Assembly (NCBI GenBank): GCA_018806985.1
Contig: JADANN010000256.1
Span: forward strand, 471,501-535,500
Direction: 5' to 3'
Origin: Angiostrongylus vasorum
Lineage: Eukaryota; Nematoda; Chromadorea; Rhabditida; Metastrongylidae
DNA: 64,000 nt
Made by a program: the position numbers and the translations under genes. Below, piece after piece: positions 44,359 to 58,307 of the stretch; position 1 is the stretch's first letter; every line of letters begins with the position of its first letter. Below the pieces are notes generated by a model. It did no database searches. It saw only the letters and a list, made by a program, of their open reading frames with translations, and had not been told where the DNA came from.

Positions 44359-47300
44359 GTGAATTTCGCTGGAAAATAAAAAAAGATCCCAATCGCCCTA
44401 TGTTACAAAGAGTTTTACATTCATCACTTCCAGAAAGCTTCGAAAATACACAAAAACTGGAGCCACACGTAGTCTATGTAACCGTTGTCAAACATAATCA
44501 AGAATTGCTTGTCGAATTGACCAAATTGGTTTGTGTTTCGTAAACGCTAGAGGGAACTATACATTTTCCTCATGATTCGATTTTAAATCTTGCTTGGATA
44601 CCAGTAATTCCAGCATTCCATTGATTTCCTCGTATCCAACATTCACAAAAGTCTTCGGATCTTGCATGTCGGTTAAGCTGCTGCTTGAAGATCCATTGGT
44701 CTTCTTAACAAATGTCTTTGAATGCTGATGGAAGCGATTCCCACTGGAATGCTCTCATAAAGGATGTTCCCAGTTCTTCATCGCAGGTTGTTTCCAATTT
44801 CTAAAGATTGATGGGTGTCAGCTGATTCCCAGGCAAGTCTGGTAGCGACTTTCTAGCCCAGACGGATAAGAGCGTTGGTGGTTCCTGGTGGTATCGAACC
44901 ATCGCCTTACTGTTACCGAACGGCATAACTACCACTGCACTAATCGCTCCGAGAAATATGCATGAACTATTAGAAATCTTTCCTGTTTTTCTCTTACTTT
45001 TTTGCTCACTTTAGCCCTAAGCTGTTTTCATCTAAGCTATTGTTGGAGCTTCTCGACATAACCGACCATTGATTATAACTCGTAAAAATTTCGGTGGAAC
45101 AATGACCAGTGAGATGTGGTTATGACTTATGAACACTCTACTGTAACTATCCCAAAATTCTAAGCAGGGGGAATCAACTCGACCAGCATTCACCGACAAT
45201 GAAAGACAAAAATCCTCAAGCAGCAGCCGAACCCATATGCAAATTCGAAGACCTTTATGAATAAAACATCCGAGACATCAAGCCGAGTGGAAGAAATATA
45301 AAAGTCTAGGCAATATGTTATTTCGTATCATATAAATGAAAAAAAGTTTGCAAAACTCCGTACCGCAGGTGTCTGCAGTCGAGAACGAACGCGCTATTGT
45401 CCTTTCCGGGGAGTAACGCGTTCACCACCACACCATGCGGGTCCCTCGTTTCTCTTGTCTCTCAGCTAGTTCTATCGATCTTTTGCCGTCAGCAATCACC
45501 CTGTCAGCGGGATTGATCTGGGGGGTCCCAAATCGGCAACGAACCCAGTTAAGCTGAGGCTTCAGTTATATATATTACAGTTATATTATTTTATTGAAGG
45601 ACCCGCATGGTGTGGTGGTGAACGCGTTACACCCCCGGAAAGGACAATAGCGCGTTCGTTCCCCACCGCAGACACCTGCGGTCCAGGATTTTGCAAATAT
45701 CTCAACATCATTGGAAGTTATATTTCGCAATATATCCTATCGTTAAAAAGGGTAGGCAGTAAATAATAAGTTAAGATTGTTATTAAAAAAAAGTTTATTA
45801 GGAATAGTTGATATTATTCTTGTTACAACAATTCATATGTATAAATATAACGGAACTACGTTTGCTACCATACTTGGCTGTAATAAAAATTGAAGACTTA
45901 TGTAAACTAAGTAATTCTGAAAGATATGGTCATATTTTTTTTAAGACTTTTAGACCTTTCTTTGATTTCTATGCCTCACATTATTGTAGCTTTTCTAGAA
46001 ACAGTATTCATTGAAGGCTTTGGAACGACATCTGAACATACGCGAAATTATGTCATTAACGTCACTTCCCAATGTTAAAGGCGACGATATTGACGAAGAA
46101 GCAGAACAATACGTTCCGTTGACAATCCTCGGACGAAATCGTGTCAGTGACAATAAGGTTCGTTTTCGGAATCAATGACTTCTTTATAGCATGCAAATTT
46201 CACGAGATGGGAACGAAATTAAATAAAAAACTAGAGGAAGTAAGGTCCCTACCGGGGTCATACGACCCCAGCGAACCTGGGAATTATTGAGTTTCCTGCC
46301 CACCGACCTTTAAATAGTCATCGAGAGCTCCCAACAAGAGTAAGAACAATCCCACTAGCATCGGTTTTTACACACTTCGTTCATATCAACTCAGGATGCA
46401 GTTCTTTTTACTAAATCTTACGATTCTCTACCACACAGCATGACAAGTTTTTAGGGTTAAATTTATCTTACGCGAGTAGCAGGAAATTTGGTGAAATTAT
46501 GCAATTTTTTTTCAAGCAACAAGCGTATGTGCAATGAAATTCTAAGTAATACACGTCATTTTCCATGCCTTAACATTTGTAATCAGAGTAATAAACGCAG
46601 TTTACTTTATCGTGTCCTAGCTTTGGAAGAAAGTAAACATACGAGTTGTTTTCAATCAGACGAATTTTTCGTGAAATCGCGACTGCTATCGTATAAATGA
46701 TTTTCTTCAGCTGATCATCCAGAGGATTTCAGGTTTTATTATACGAACAGAGCGGCAAAATCGATCTCAGCGGAGTTGTGGACAACATTAGAGTGGGTAA
46801 CTTTCACTTGTCCTTGCCACTGGTTACTGTAGATAGAAAAATGAAATTGAGGGAAAAAAAATTATGAGAAGACCCATTAGTCCATCCTTATTACTGCTTC
46901 CTACCTGTTCAGCTCAAGAATAAAACACGGACTTGGTACGGTGACATTTTGTTTAGCCCCTCTGCTTAGCGCCTCGTTGCCTGATATGAGTTGATGTCCA
47001 CTTAAACAAGGTGCAAATGGACTGCCGTGAGTTGATCTCAACTCCTCTTCTTCCGGTTGTTTATTTTGCCACATAATGGTTCTCTGCTGCACTTCTTGCA
47101 CTTATTCTATAGCTCCTCCATAGGAGACTCTCGTACTAAGCGTCGGACTGGAAAAAATTACTGTTTAAGCCCTAAAAGTACTATTTTTGGACGAATTTCT
47201 TCGCCAACTCCCAAAGACTGCTGCAGGTGATATGTATATAGAAGAGTATAACACATGAGGCGTGTTATTAGATGTTCAGTGGTAAGCCGTCCACATGAGT

Positions 47301-50300
47301 CTCGCAGGCTTAACTGCATTTCATCCCTACAAAGCAACTCAAATACTTTTGCTACATGCGGCGTGAAACGATTTCATTTCATTGGGAGTGCGATGAAAAA
47401 TTAGGTGCGGTGATGCGAGCTAGTCACATCAAATTAGCCACCAGAGCCTATGTGTTAGTTACATTATAGCATGATTTGCCTACTTCTCTATCATGGAGAA
47501 CTTCTCCTCCAAAATAGTTTGGCGGATTCTACTCTGAAACAAAATTGTATTAAAACTGAGAACAGTCGAATTCAAGAGTTAAACGACACAGTGCCTTTTA
47601 GTAAAGAAATACGTAAGACGGTGTTTTACTGTTACAGACGCGACTTTGTCAATAAGAAGAGTAATCTTGACGATTCCGCGGTTTCGCTTTCTAGCCAATG
47701 CTTTCGTAACTAGAAAAAAAGTCAACACGTAAATTTTATTCTCGCACTAGTCTCTTTAAACACTCACAGTTCTGTTTCTTTTATAAGTCTTCCACTTATT
47801 GTTGGAGAGCAACCACAGAGGGTTTCACATGGATGAGAAATGTACCTTGTTAAGGTCAAAAAAAACAGGCTCAGGTTTGGCGCCGAGATCGCGCGTGATG
47901 ACAGGGCACAAGTGAATTCTAGCGCTGATGTCTTAGATTCCTGTCCAAGGACAGTGAATTTTAATTAAAATCTTTCCCGTTATGTCTTTGTGCCCTATAC
48001 GTTCCTAGTATAGCGCTTTCTTGAGTTTTTTGAGTAAATTTTTCCATCTAGGTGCTCCTTCATACGGACTCATAGTTGTACACCCGTTTGGCCAACGTCC
48101 ACACACGTTTAACAAGAAATCAGTAGCACAGTACCCGAACTCATGCAAACACCCACCGTTGGAGCAAATTATTTAATTTTTGTGTTGTGCACAGATGACC
48201 ATACTTGCGGCTAAGAACTAGCTGGTTTCTTAGAGGGTTCGGTAGTATGTCAATCAGTGTTACCGAATGCTGTAGACAGGCTTTTTTAAAGCACCACTTT
48301 ACAGCAGTGCTTCCTTGGAGAGAAAGGGCGGATTTAACATATTCTCTCTAGACAACTCGTTTGGAGTCTGGCTTTTCTCTACACTAACTCCAGGCGCTAT
48401 GGCTTCGTAGCCATTGGACATGGCTTTTTGCCACACCACATTCAGGGATTCTTTCTTCTGCTCTCCTACTGTGCACACACCGGTTGCTGTTCGAAACATG
48501 TTTTCTTACAAGCGCCATTTTGTATAAGATAGGTTAGACAGGTGGTACTGGAACAGTGCTTTTCTATTACTTCGCTTTGAGTAGTATTCTGTGATATAGC
48601 CGTATTTGGGTAGGTCAATGTAAAGTTCCAAAAATGAATACCAGCTTTTCTTTGGTTTCTCCTGCGTGAAATTCATGTACTCTAAATATTAGTTGGCATT
48701 TCAAAATATTTATCCGTTTTATCTTGCGTTGAGCAAATGACTAAACCACTATCTGACAGTATAATAATTGATGGTGATCGAACTGGTGCTCCCACCATAG
48801 ATATAAATGTAATGGCAAGGGCTGGTGCAAGTCGTTGTCCCATTGTCAACCCTCTAATTTGTCCGTAATACCTCCAAGGCCATATGAGGATTGAGCAGTT
48901 TAGGCACTATCTTAAAAAGGCCATTAACTGCTTAATCAAGAAGCCACTCATGTTTATTGCTCTTTCGTGTTGCACAAGACGTTCGAGGATGGCATGCATT
49001 TCGGAGTCATTCGACGCGTATGTACAAAGTACGATAATGTCGAAGGGCTCCATCATGTACGCGCGGTTGGGACGCGTGTTACGTAGACAGTCCAGCAACA
49101 TTAGGGTGTTCGTGAGATGTGCTGGGATCTGGGATGCAACATTAGGGTGTTCGTGAGATGTGCTGGGATCTGGGATGTGTTTGAGCAATTATATAAGTGT
49201 TAGTCTTACAAACCAAACTATTCTATCCATACTGTGATCTATGCAACTGATGATAGGTCTATCCTCGTTGGTGGTTTATGATGGGACATTTTGGTAATTC
49301 TGTTTTAAGTTGCAAAATAACTGATTGTTTTAAACCTGCAGCGCATGTTACCTTGATCCATTCCGGGTTCAATTTTTAGTGCTCACTTTTTGAGTTCCTT
49401 TCAGAAGATGGATGTTCTAGTGAACGTCTTCAAGATGTTTGTCCGCTATCTCAGCATCTAACTGACGAAGAACTACTACGAACTCTCCACCGTTATCACT
49501 ATCTGGTGCTCTAATAGTTTTTTGATTCTATTAGTCCCTGACCTGTCGTCTGCCACATTTTTTGCACCGCTGTGAGGTTGGAACTGTATGCGAAAGCTGT
49601 TGTCTATTTCGCCGTTGGGAATCCCGTTGTCTAAAGAACGCTCGAGGAGACGACCGCAGTGGTAACGCTTCTCCTCCTTGTTGTTCATTATTACTTCATG
49701 CCTAAGTCTAGCCTTGTTACGATGTCGATCTTGAAGCTCGCGCGTAAAGCATGCTAACTTACGCAAGCTTTGCTTGGACATAGGTTGACCTGGAAAAAAA
49801 TTGGACACAATTCCAATAGCGAGTGCACGGTGTCAGGTAGAATCATGACTCATGAAATGGTGACCCTTGACATCTCTGGCAGGTTCTCGATCTTGTTTTC
49901 ACTCTTAGAACATTCCTAAACGGTGGCTGTTTGTTTCACTGGAGCTGATTTATGGAGCTTGTTTAGGTCATTTTAGAATTTTTTGCCTAAAGTTACCTCA
50001 GCATTCGACTTAGTAGAGTTGTAAATCAATATTGGCTTCGTGTAGTCTTCCTCGTTTAATAGAATGGGCGACGACTCGGTGTTCTAAGTAGCGCCAAAAA
50101 AAAACATGTCGGTTGTCTAAATAAGATAATCGTCTGTCTCAGTGGCAGAACTTCCACTATCAGTGGAAACTATTCTGGTGCTGCATCACGTAACAATTCC
50201 CAGAGCCGATTTTCTATTAACCTCTGCGCTGTTCAATAACACAGTGTTTTATTCTCGAGCAAACAAAAGGTTGTCAACAACGAAATGGATTTCTCCTTCG

Positions 50301-53300
50301 TCAGAGTCTGTAAAGGGCAAAAATGACATGCATTTTACTCAACCAAAGACTTTCATAGAAAAGGAATAGACATTTATGACAGAAAAAGTAGCTTAGGCCG
50401 CTCTATTACGTTTATGTGCTATTCCCGCATGCACTCATTAATATGTGAAAAGCACGGCAGTCAGACAAAGACAATTCTCTGTAACTTTGCGCTTTCGGAA
50501 TTCCTGACACCATCTGTGAGATTCAAGAAGGAAATATCCTCTTGCTACCGGAACCATCTACTCATGAAAAAACTGGAAATTTCCGTTTTAAATCGTTATT
50601 CTTGCTCGCGTTCAGAAGATGTTTCTATCTACGTTGACTAAAAACCTCCATGTTTAGTGAAAGGTGAGTTGAACGTCTCTGTGTTCCTATACCGGCTATC
50701 ATCCTCGTCTGTCATGTATGTGAAAGAAGTCGATACTGAAGCGAAAGCTATGTTCTGCGTGACAACTTCCTGGTATTCATTCCTCGTAGGCTGAAAAAAA
50801 TTGTTCGATATTTGGCGTTTATGTTTCAATAAGTTAAGCAAGTTTGCATTACCATATTGAAGTATGTGTTTTGCTTACTTGGATACTTGGGTGCCTGACA
50901 CCACAAGTAGTGCACTATGGGGAAGCAGAACATTGTGCTTACTGATGACAGTGTTCGGGTCAAATACTGGCTGAGAGGAAAATAAAGCAGGGATCTCAGT
51001 GGTGCAGTGGGTAACGCGTGAGCCTCCGGAAAGGGTAGTCGAGGGTTCGAATCTGGCCTGGGCTGCTGGTTTTGCAAATATTTAGCATCGTTGTGATTTT
51101 ATTTCACATAATATCCTGCCGTTGGAAAAGAGTTATAAATTAAGGAGATCCCCACTTCGTATCATTCTTGCGCGATAGTCGCGTTTGTGATGGTCTGCTG
51201 TAAACGTGGTGTGGATCGTGAGTCACATTCCATAAATTATTTCCAGTTGTGAATTCGACTTATTAGCAAGACACATGCGCGATTTTGTTTGTTTTCGTCC
51301 TAAATTGTCCTTGTATTCTGCTGCTGCTCACTCCATAGTTCTTTTCGCCTATGCGTAGTGCGCTCTTCACATTGTACCATTGACTCAACTATGGTTCCTT
51401 AAAAATTACCCGGTCTCTTCGATCTCGAAAATGGGACAGCTTTTGAGAATACGATTAGGCGTTTTGTGCGCCACTTATATATCACACATCGTCCATGCGT
51501 TTTCTTGAAGGTAAGCAGAATGTTGAATGACGTAGAACTATCAACACTCGTTTTTCTTTTGTGGTAGAGTATCCTATGTGATAAAACAAAACGTAACCCA
51601 TGCTGCTCCTCTTTCTTCTACATAATTCCTACTGCATGTGCTCTTGTATTCCGTAATCAGAAAACTACCCATTCCTATTAGTTCACCTTCGCACCATGTG
51701 CCTTTCGTGAAGTACATTTTCTTCCGATTAATGTGCCTTCTTATCCTGCTTCCCGCTTTGCTAAGATTTTTGATCGTCGCCTCTTATTTAATTAGTTTCC
51801 TCGGGAAGATGCCAGCAAAATGATGACGTCACAATAGTTTTCTATCATTGCGTAAATCCTTCGTGATTTCGTTACCCTTGCTATCTCTTCATGCTCTTTT
51901 TTTCTATAAGGATGCTAAGGGGTAGATGGAAAAGCTATATTGTTACGATTCACATAACGATAATGGCCAGTTAGAGCACCATGTAAGGCCGGTGCACTTG
52001 TTAGTCAAGGAGCACTGATAGTGCTGCATTCGTTTCGGCGTTGTCAAACCCCTTTTTATAGTCGGAGATGAGGAATGTGGTGTTTCCGACCCATTTAAAC
52101 CCCCGGTATACGCTGTGCATGTGGCTCACTCAGAAAAACCTCTATAAGAACCCCGCTTGGTGAACTGGTTGTGCTTCATCCATAGTCCTTGACATACTTC
52201 GCGAGGAGTTTGTAGGGTACACTCAGCGTACATGTTGGACATTTCACATGGGTTGCAAAAAGGGGATGCAGTTGTGGCATCCATCTCGAAAGAAGTAGGC
52301 TCTAGCGATATATGGTTTTGAAATCTTTTTTCTTAATCAACTTTTTTGTCGCAAATCAGTGTTCTATCTACGCCATTTTGTTAGCATAAAAGTTGTGGAA
52401 TGTTTATGAAAGTTGTTTGTAATCATTGTACGTTGCGCAAAAAACTTGGTTGTGCGAGGTCTTAGTAACAAAAACTCCTCTTAATCAACTCTCAAAATCC
52501 TTGGTCAAAGCAGTGAACGTAACGAACTCTTGCGATTCATCAGTAAGCCTCCCGAAGTTGCGGAATTGATCAATCTAACTGGATCCCTTCCGAAATTTTT
52601 AGATAAGCGACTGTACTTCACGCAAACACTGCCAAACCAAGACACATAACGAGTGTATCACATAAGATATGGTTAGTGAATATTAGCTCATAACGCCCAA
52701 AATGCAAACTTTTGTTTCATTTTACAAGACCTTACCTCACATATACTGTGATGGCGCATGTTGCGCAGTGGTCAGAGGCCTCTTGCAACACACATCTGAA
52801 ATCGATCTCCACGCCCATGGCTCACCTATCCTTCCATCCCTCCGGGGTCGCCAAATTGGTGCCAGACTTGTCTGGAAGGATAGCAGCACTGGCTCGATAC
52901 ATCGCTAGACCACCGCGAGTCATTGTAAAGGCCAGATATGCATTCAATCACGTCCAAACGATGTTTAATGAATTCGAATATATGGCGCATCCCTCAAGGA
53001 CAGATAAACGCTGAGAGCTTTATCCTTCCCCTCTTTATCCTAGGTCTACTGTGAGGATCTCATCACTTCATGCATTCGATTCATTTCTTCACGTCCATCT
53101 TATACGAAAGTCTTCAAACTTTTCTCATGTGGGTTTCGCCGCACTTTAATGATTTTTCGCTTTCGTGACGAACGTCGTTTAACGCTAGTTGGGTTGATTC
53201 TTCCTGAAGTCCTTTGATAGCCGAGCTACAGCGTTGCCACTTGGATTAAAGAGAGTGAACTGTTTTCAGAGAAGGCTGGTACTAATTTCCTGACTACATA

Positions 53301-56300
53301 AAAATGAAAGAATTAGTGAGGCCTAGGTGGGGTCGAACCAGCACCATGCTGTGATAAACGGCAGCAATGCCAATGCGCTACCCGCTTCCCGTCATCGCGC
53401 ATACTGCCATACAATGTTTTTTTTTCCACGTTCAAAGATGCTTGGAGGAGGGGTGGTCAGGTGGTTAGTAATGTTGTCGATCAGAAAGCAAAGGCGTTAA
53501 TTCTACCCCCCTCCCTAACGGTTTTCTCAAATCCACGTGGGAACGCCTTGGACTAAGATTGCAAGGAGATCGATTCGACTATCACTCTAAGACATTCATA
53601 AAGAAGACGAAATCCTCAAGCAGCAGCTGAAACAACACGCAAAGCATTCAAAGACCATGGTGAAGGGTGAATTCGTGGAAAGCGGATCGAAAATAAGAAG
53701 AGCTGGGATCCGCACAGTAGATGTGATGATGGGTCATATAAAGTAAATATGTTTAGAACTAAAATTCTCAGAAGAAAGTCGACAACAAAGTTTTAATTCC
53801 AAAAACCTTCCAACGCAAGCGCAGCAATTGCAAACATCAACGTTGTATTGTTGACAGCATCTTATATTCTGTGAAATGCCTACTGCTCATTCACTCCAGT
53901 GTTCGAAATAATAGTCGATCTTGAAAAGAAGAAGAGTGGGAAAAATACGCTTCTTAAATTCTAGAAAGTCAGCCTTTACCGCGAAGATATGCAAATTTTA
54001 AGGGTTTCTCCAATTAATACAGTTCAATATGAGCTAACCTGTTTTGGCTTAAAGTTGAAGGCGAGCATTAATTCTGTAACAAATGCATCGAACTCAAATC
54101 GTGTTGACCACTATGCTAAAAGCACCAGAGTTCTCAGAACCGTCCTGCTAGGTACACCCATGCCTTGAATCATTTCTCTGGACATGAGCCACTGTCAAGC
54201 GAAAACATGCGTAGTTTCTTCAGACCTCTGCGACCGTTGCTGCACTGAAAAAAACTGGAACCGTCATTGTTTTCGTGTTTAATTACTCATTGCATTCCCT
54301 ATAACTTGCAAAAAGCAAAAAAAACATATGAATTTTTGCATAGTAGTCCCTCAACATAGAGACGCTAAGCAAACCATAAACTACAGAAGGCAGTGGGGTT
54401 TTCAAGTCTTTATCTTTAAAATTCAACTTTCCTAGATCTACCGATTCTTTCAGATTACTCGATTCTTACGCTTGAAATTCCGCACGATGGAACGCTTGCA
54501 GCAACGAGTCGAGCAAGAAGAACGCCGTCTAGACAAGCAAAGTGGCGGCATACTAATAATGGACCTTGATGGGCTCGTGATGAGCACCACACTCCTATCA
54601 GTATTAGCTGGTATGGTTATAAAAAATTCAATCTAAGACATGCCTATGTAAAATAGATGTATGTGTCTACATATAAAATTTTAAAGGCATTTCCAAAAAT
54701 TTGCACTCTCCTTACATTAACTACCGTCTGGGCAAAATATGCTTATGGAAAATTTATTCGAGATATCTCTCAAAGCTTAACGTATTTACTCATACGTAAG
54801 TATAAACATCATGGTAGCGCGGGGAACTTCAAATTTCTATTTATGGAAGGTTCACCCATCCAGTAGAGTAACTATGGTTGAGAACGGCTCAAGATCTCCG
54901 TGTTTAAGCCCCATTAAAAGTAAGCCACTAGGAGAAATCGCTGTTGCTTTTTGAATAAGCCCAGGCTGAAGGAAGAAGAACTCAAAATCTAATGAGCGAC
55001 ACCTTATTGATATTACAAGGAAGGATGTATTCCATCCGAGTATGGTACCAGAGCTTACAAACAAGGTAAGCCATCCTGGAGAGTGACCATAACGACGTGA
55101 TGTGGCTGATTCTAGTGAAGTGGCATTACCGATTAATCCAGGCAAGCAAAAATAAATAGAAATGAAGAGGTATCTATCTCCTTACTTAAACAAAAATAAT
55201 CCATTATTATGAGCTCTACAAATAGTGGCAGAATCCCTGTTCGATCCCATCTTCTCTCAATTGCCGTCCATGATACGGAGCTGATTCTCATGTAAAGACA
55301 TCTATTCAGTCGTAAAAACCGTGTGAACGATGAGCATAGCCAGTCATTTAGTTGCACCTGAGCAACACGCTGCATGCTTCTTGATAACTATTCTGCCATT
55401 CTACCCAACTACATGGCAGGGTAAATAAAAATTGTAGTAAAAAATACTGAACGCGATGTAGAATTCGTTCTCTTTTGGTTAGAGGCTTTCATTTAAAGTT
55501 GGAAAGCAACTTCTTTCGTACCACGCGTATCATTAAGCACCTCCTTCAATCTCTACGTTCGTTAAAGTTCTTCTAATGGGGAACCACTCCACTACGTCTA
55601 CCTTTTCTTCGTAGTAGGCATTCCTCATATGCCATTTTACTCGGGGTAGAAATAAATCGTGATAAAATGTTTGTCATTCCACTAGTACCCTGTAACCCCA
55701 ACGTCAATTACCATACTCAGGGCCGTATCGTATACTCTGGGGAACATTGTTCGAGCAATATCCACAACTCATCCAGCAGATTATCGTCATCAACGCACCA
55801 AAATTCGTTAATCTCCTCTATCAGACATGTATACCATTTATTCCACAAGATTACAAGGTGAGCGAATGAACGGACTTTGGTTTTCACTTTCATACTTGCA
55901 TACTGTGTTAAGAGAAGTGTGCAGGCACCAACACAATATCAATGTGACAGGTATTTTAAATAGTTTCGAAGTGTCTTTGTTCCCGAATTGCCAAAATACT
56001 CATGCCACAGCGTTTTTGGGCCTCAATGCAGGCGGAGACCCGCCATTACTGGTCGGAGGAAGATTTTCTGTCTTGTGACGAGGTTCGTCCCAAGACGATG
56101 GCACATCTGGCACGGATTTTTTTTAACTCTTGGCAGATTTTCTGAATAGAAAAGCCGATCTCTTCCCAGCCTTGGTGACCTTATCAGGAAATGGACTTGC
56201 TTCAACAAATCGAGTACAACACTCAGGAACTGTCACCAAGCAGTTGTCAACCAGTGAGAAGGCGTTCCTCAACACATTCACAGTTTGGCCAAATACGAGC

Positions 56301-58215
56301 AAAGATGGAGGCGCCAGTGGACAAGTTCATTGCCCGCTAATTTGACTTGCTACTATCTACTAGTTCATTTTAATCGTTGTGGTGAACCAGAGCTACGGTC
56401 TGGAATGTGTGGGTATAAAAAGTACTAATGTAGGCTCAATATATGCTGCTAGGTCCATCTAAATGCTGATGAGTTAGCATGATGAATCACAGTAGCACAT
56501 AGTAAGTTGTAATATGCGTACCATATGCGCCAAAAGAAAGATAGAGCACGGTCTCACCTACACTTCGGTCATGTTTACAACCCTCAGGTCCTCTAGTTTC
56601 TTGATACTTGATAAGTGAATGGCCCGTTCTCACCCAGTTGTGCAGGCCCCAGCATAATCTCCACTTTTCCGAGATTTGCTGGTCAAGCCACTGTGGTTCC
56701 CTGGAATCCCGAGGTCAGCTTGGCCAAAGTCTGCCCCAGGCCTTCACCACCACGGGCAGTCGCAGCCCTTGTGGATCAGAGGGAGATTTGCCACCATGCG
56801 ACTTTGATACTAGGACGGTGGTGGGTCCTGGTATTGGTTTACTCTTAGCTGAGCTTCCTGACGGAAACGGTGGACTCCTTCTCAGGTTGGGAGACCCTGC
56901 CAGGAGGATGAACCCTCCGCTGTACATCGCAGCCCGACACCCAGGAAAACCACCCAGCCACGATGAGGTCATAAACCGTTGGGAGGCATTTCCTCCAGTT
57001 ACGGAAAAAAATTTTGTACATTGCCAAAAAATACCTACTAAAAGAGTTCCGTTGAAAATCTAGGCCATTTAAATAGATAAATTACAGAAGCTGCAATTAT
57101 AAGCGGAATCAAACTACAGTTAAGCAAAAAGTAAGCAATGCCTTCCTTTTCTTCATTATTATTGATTCTGGTATATAATGAGAAGGGTGGCCCAGTAGTA
57201 GAATGCCGTTTATTACGAGCGAGGCGCTGGTCCAACCCCCGCCGGAGCCACCAAGCCTCTTGTCGCTCCGACAGCGGGAAATTGGCATCAAACTTATTTG
57301 GGATCAACTCATTCCCTGATTTACATGGAAATACCCTATCATAGCCATCTCAGGACACCAAGGAGAATCGACCCGACCAGTATTCAAAGATCCTATAACG
57401 AGAACAAAACACCTCAAGCAGCAGCCAAGCCCACACATAAAAAGTTGGAAGACCTTCGTGGATGATGGATGCTTATTCGAAAAATGCAGGAATCCACATG
57501 TGTTCATATGTGAAAATGTGATAACAAATACCTCAATCGGGTGATAGAGTGGCGTGGCCCATTCTCAAATTTGAAAATGGTCCTACATATGTCTAAAGAC
57601 ACCCACTTTGTAACTGTTCTAGAAAAAGATTGTCATATCCAGTGGAGATGTGAAAGCGACGCTGCTACAGCACATTGATGAGTGCTGTTTGCCGTTAGAG
57701 CTCGGTGGAACTACCGATATAACGTCGTTGGGTGAAAGCGAGGTCTACTCACCGATTCGGGTAAGTTCTCATATCAGCAGCGTGAATTTCTAAACTATGA
57801 TCAAGCTTGCACAATTGTTATATAATAATGATATTTTTATGAAAGGAAAGATCCCCTCAACACCTAAGCAATTTCAGCCACCTCTTCATCCATATCCTAA
57901 ATCTGTACCACTAGATGTGCCGTTGGAACAGCTTACAATTCCAGCTGGTAGGTTTAAAAAATTGTAGGACACAACAATGAAGTGTTGGGTTGTAGAACAC
58001 AATAGCGATGAAACGGCATCCATGCTAAGAACTATACAGTCACTACAAACTGTTCACCCTTATGTTGATCCTTTCTAGGCTCCTTCACTACTCAAAAGTT
58101 CCGATGGACAGCTGGAAGCCGACTTGAATTCTACATGCAGCACGACCAAGAATTTACACTGTTCTTTTACCACACAGTGGATGACACAGTATGACTTTCA
58201 CAATCCATTACATAT

Positions 58216-58307
<92 letters not shown>

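Noticed and set aside
44434..44468. Possible 35-nt exon after CACTTCCAG in intron 1 of the CRAL-TRIO/GOLD gene
   Set aside because: Including it breaks the frame into exon 2. Joining exon 1 (DAAK) directly to exon 2 ([10 protein letters not shown]) reproduces the family pattern.
46901..47101. Minus-strand segment with splice-like borders
   Set aside because: It reads open for about 60 codons between GTGCAG and a CAG|GTAGGA-like donor, but has no domain, no partner exon and lies inside an intron on the other strand.
14876..51060. S1, S2 and S4 heads as genuine tRNA genes
   Set aside because: A and B boxes are present, but there is no full cloverleaf, no anticodon arm of correct length and each head is followed by a conserved non-tRNA body. 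They are SINE promoters.
56608..57063. 151-codon open frame
   Set aside because: It is almost entirely an S3 repeat. Frames in other S3 copies differ and contain stops, so no protein is conserved.
42118..58298. Tandem CRISPR-like or satellite arrays
   Set aside because: Only simple CT, GA and AT runs and one 41-bp duplication were found. There are no regularly spaced repeats with unique spacers.
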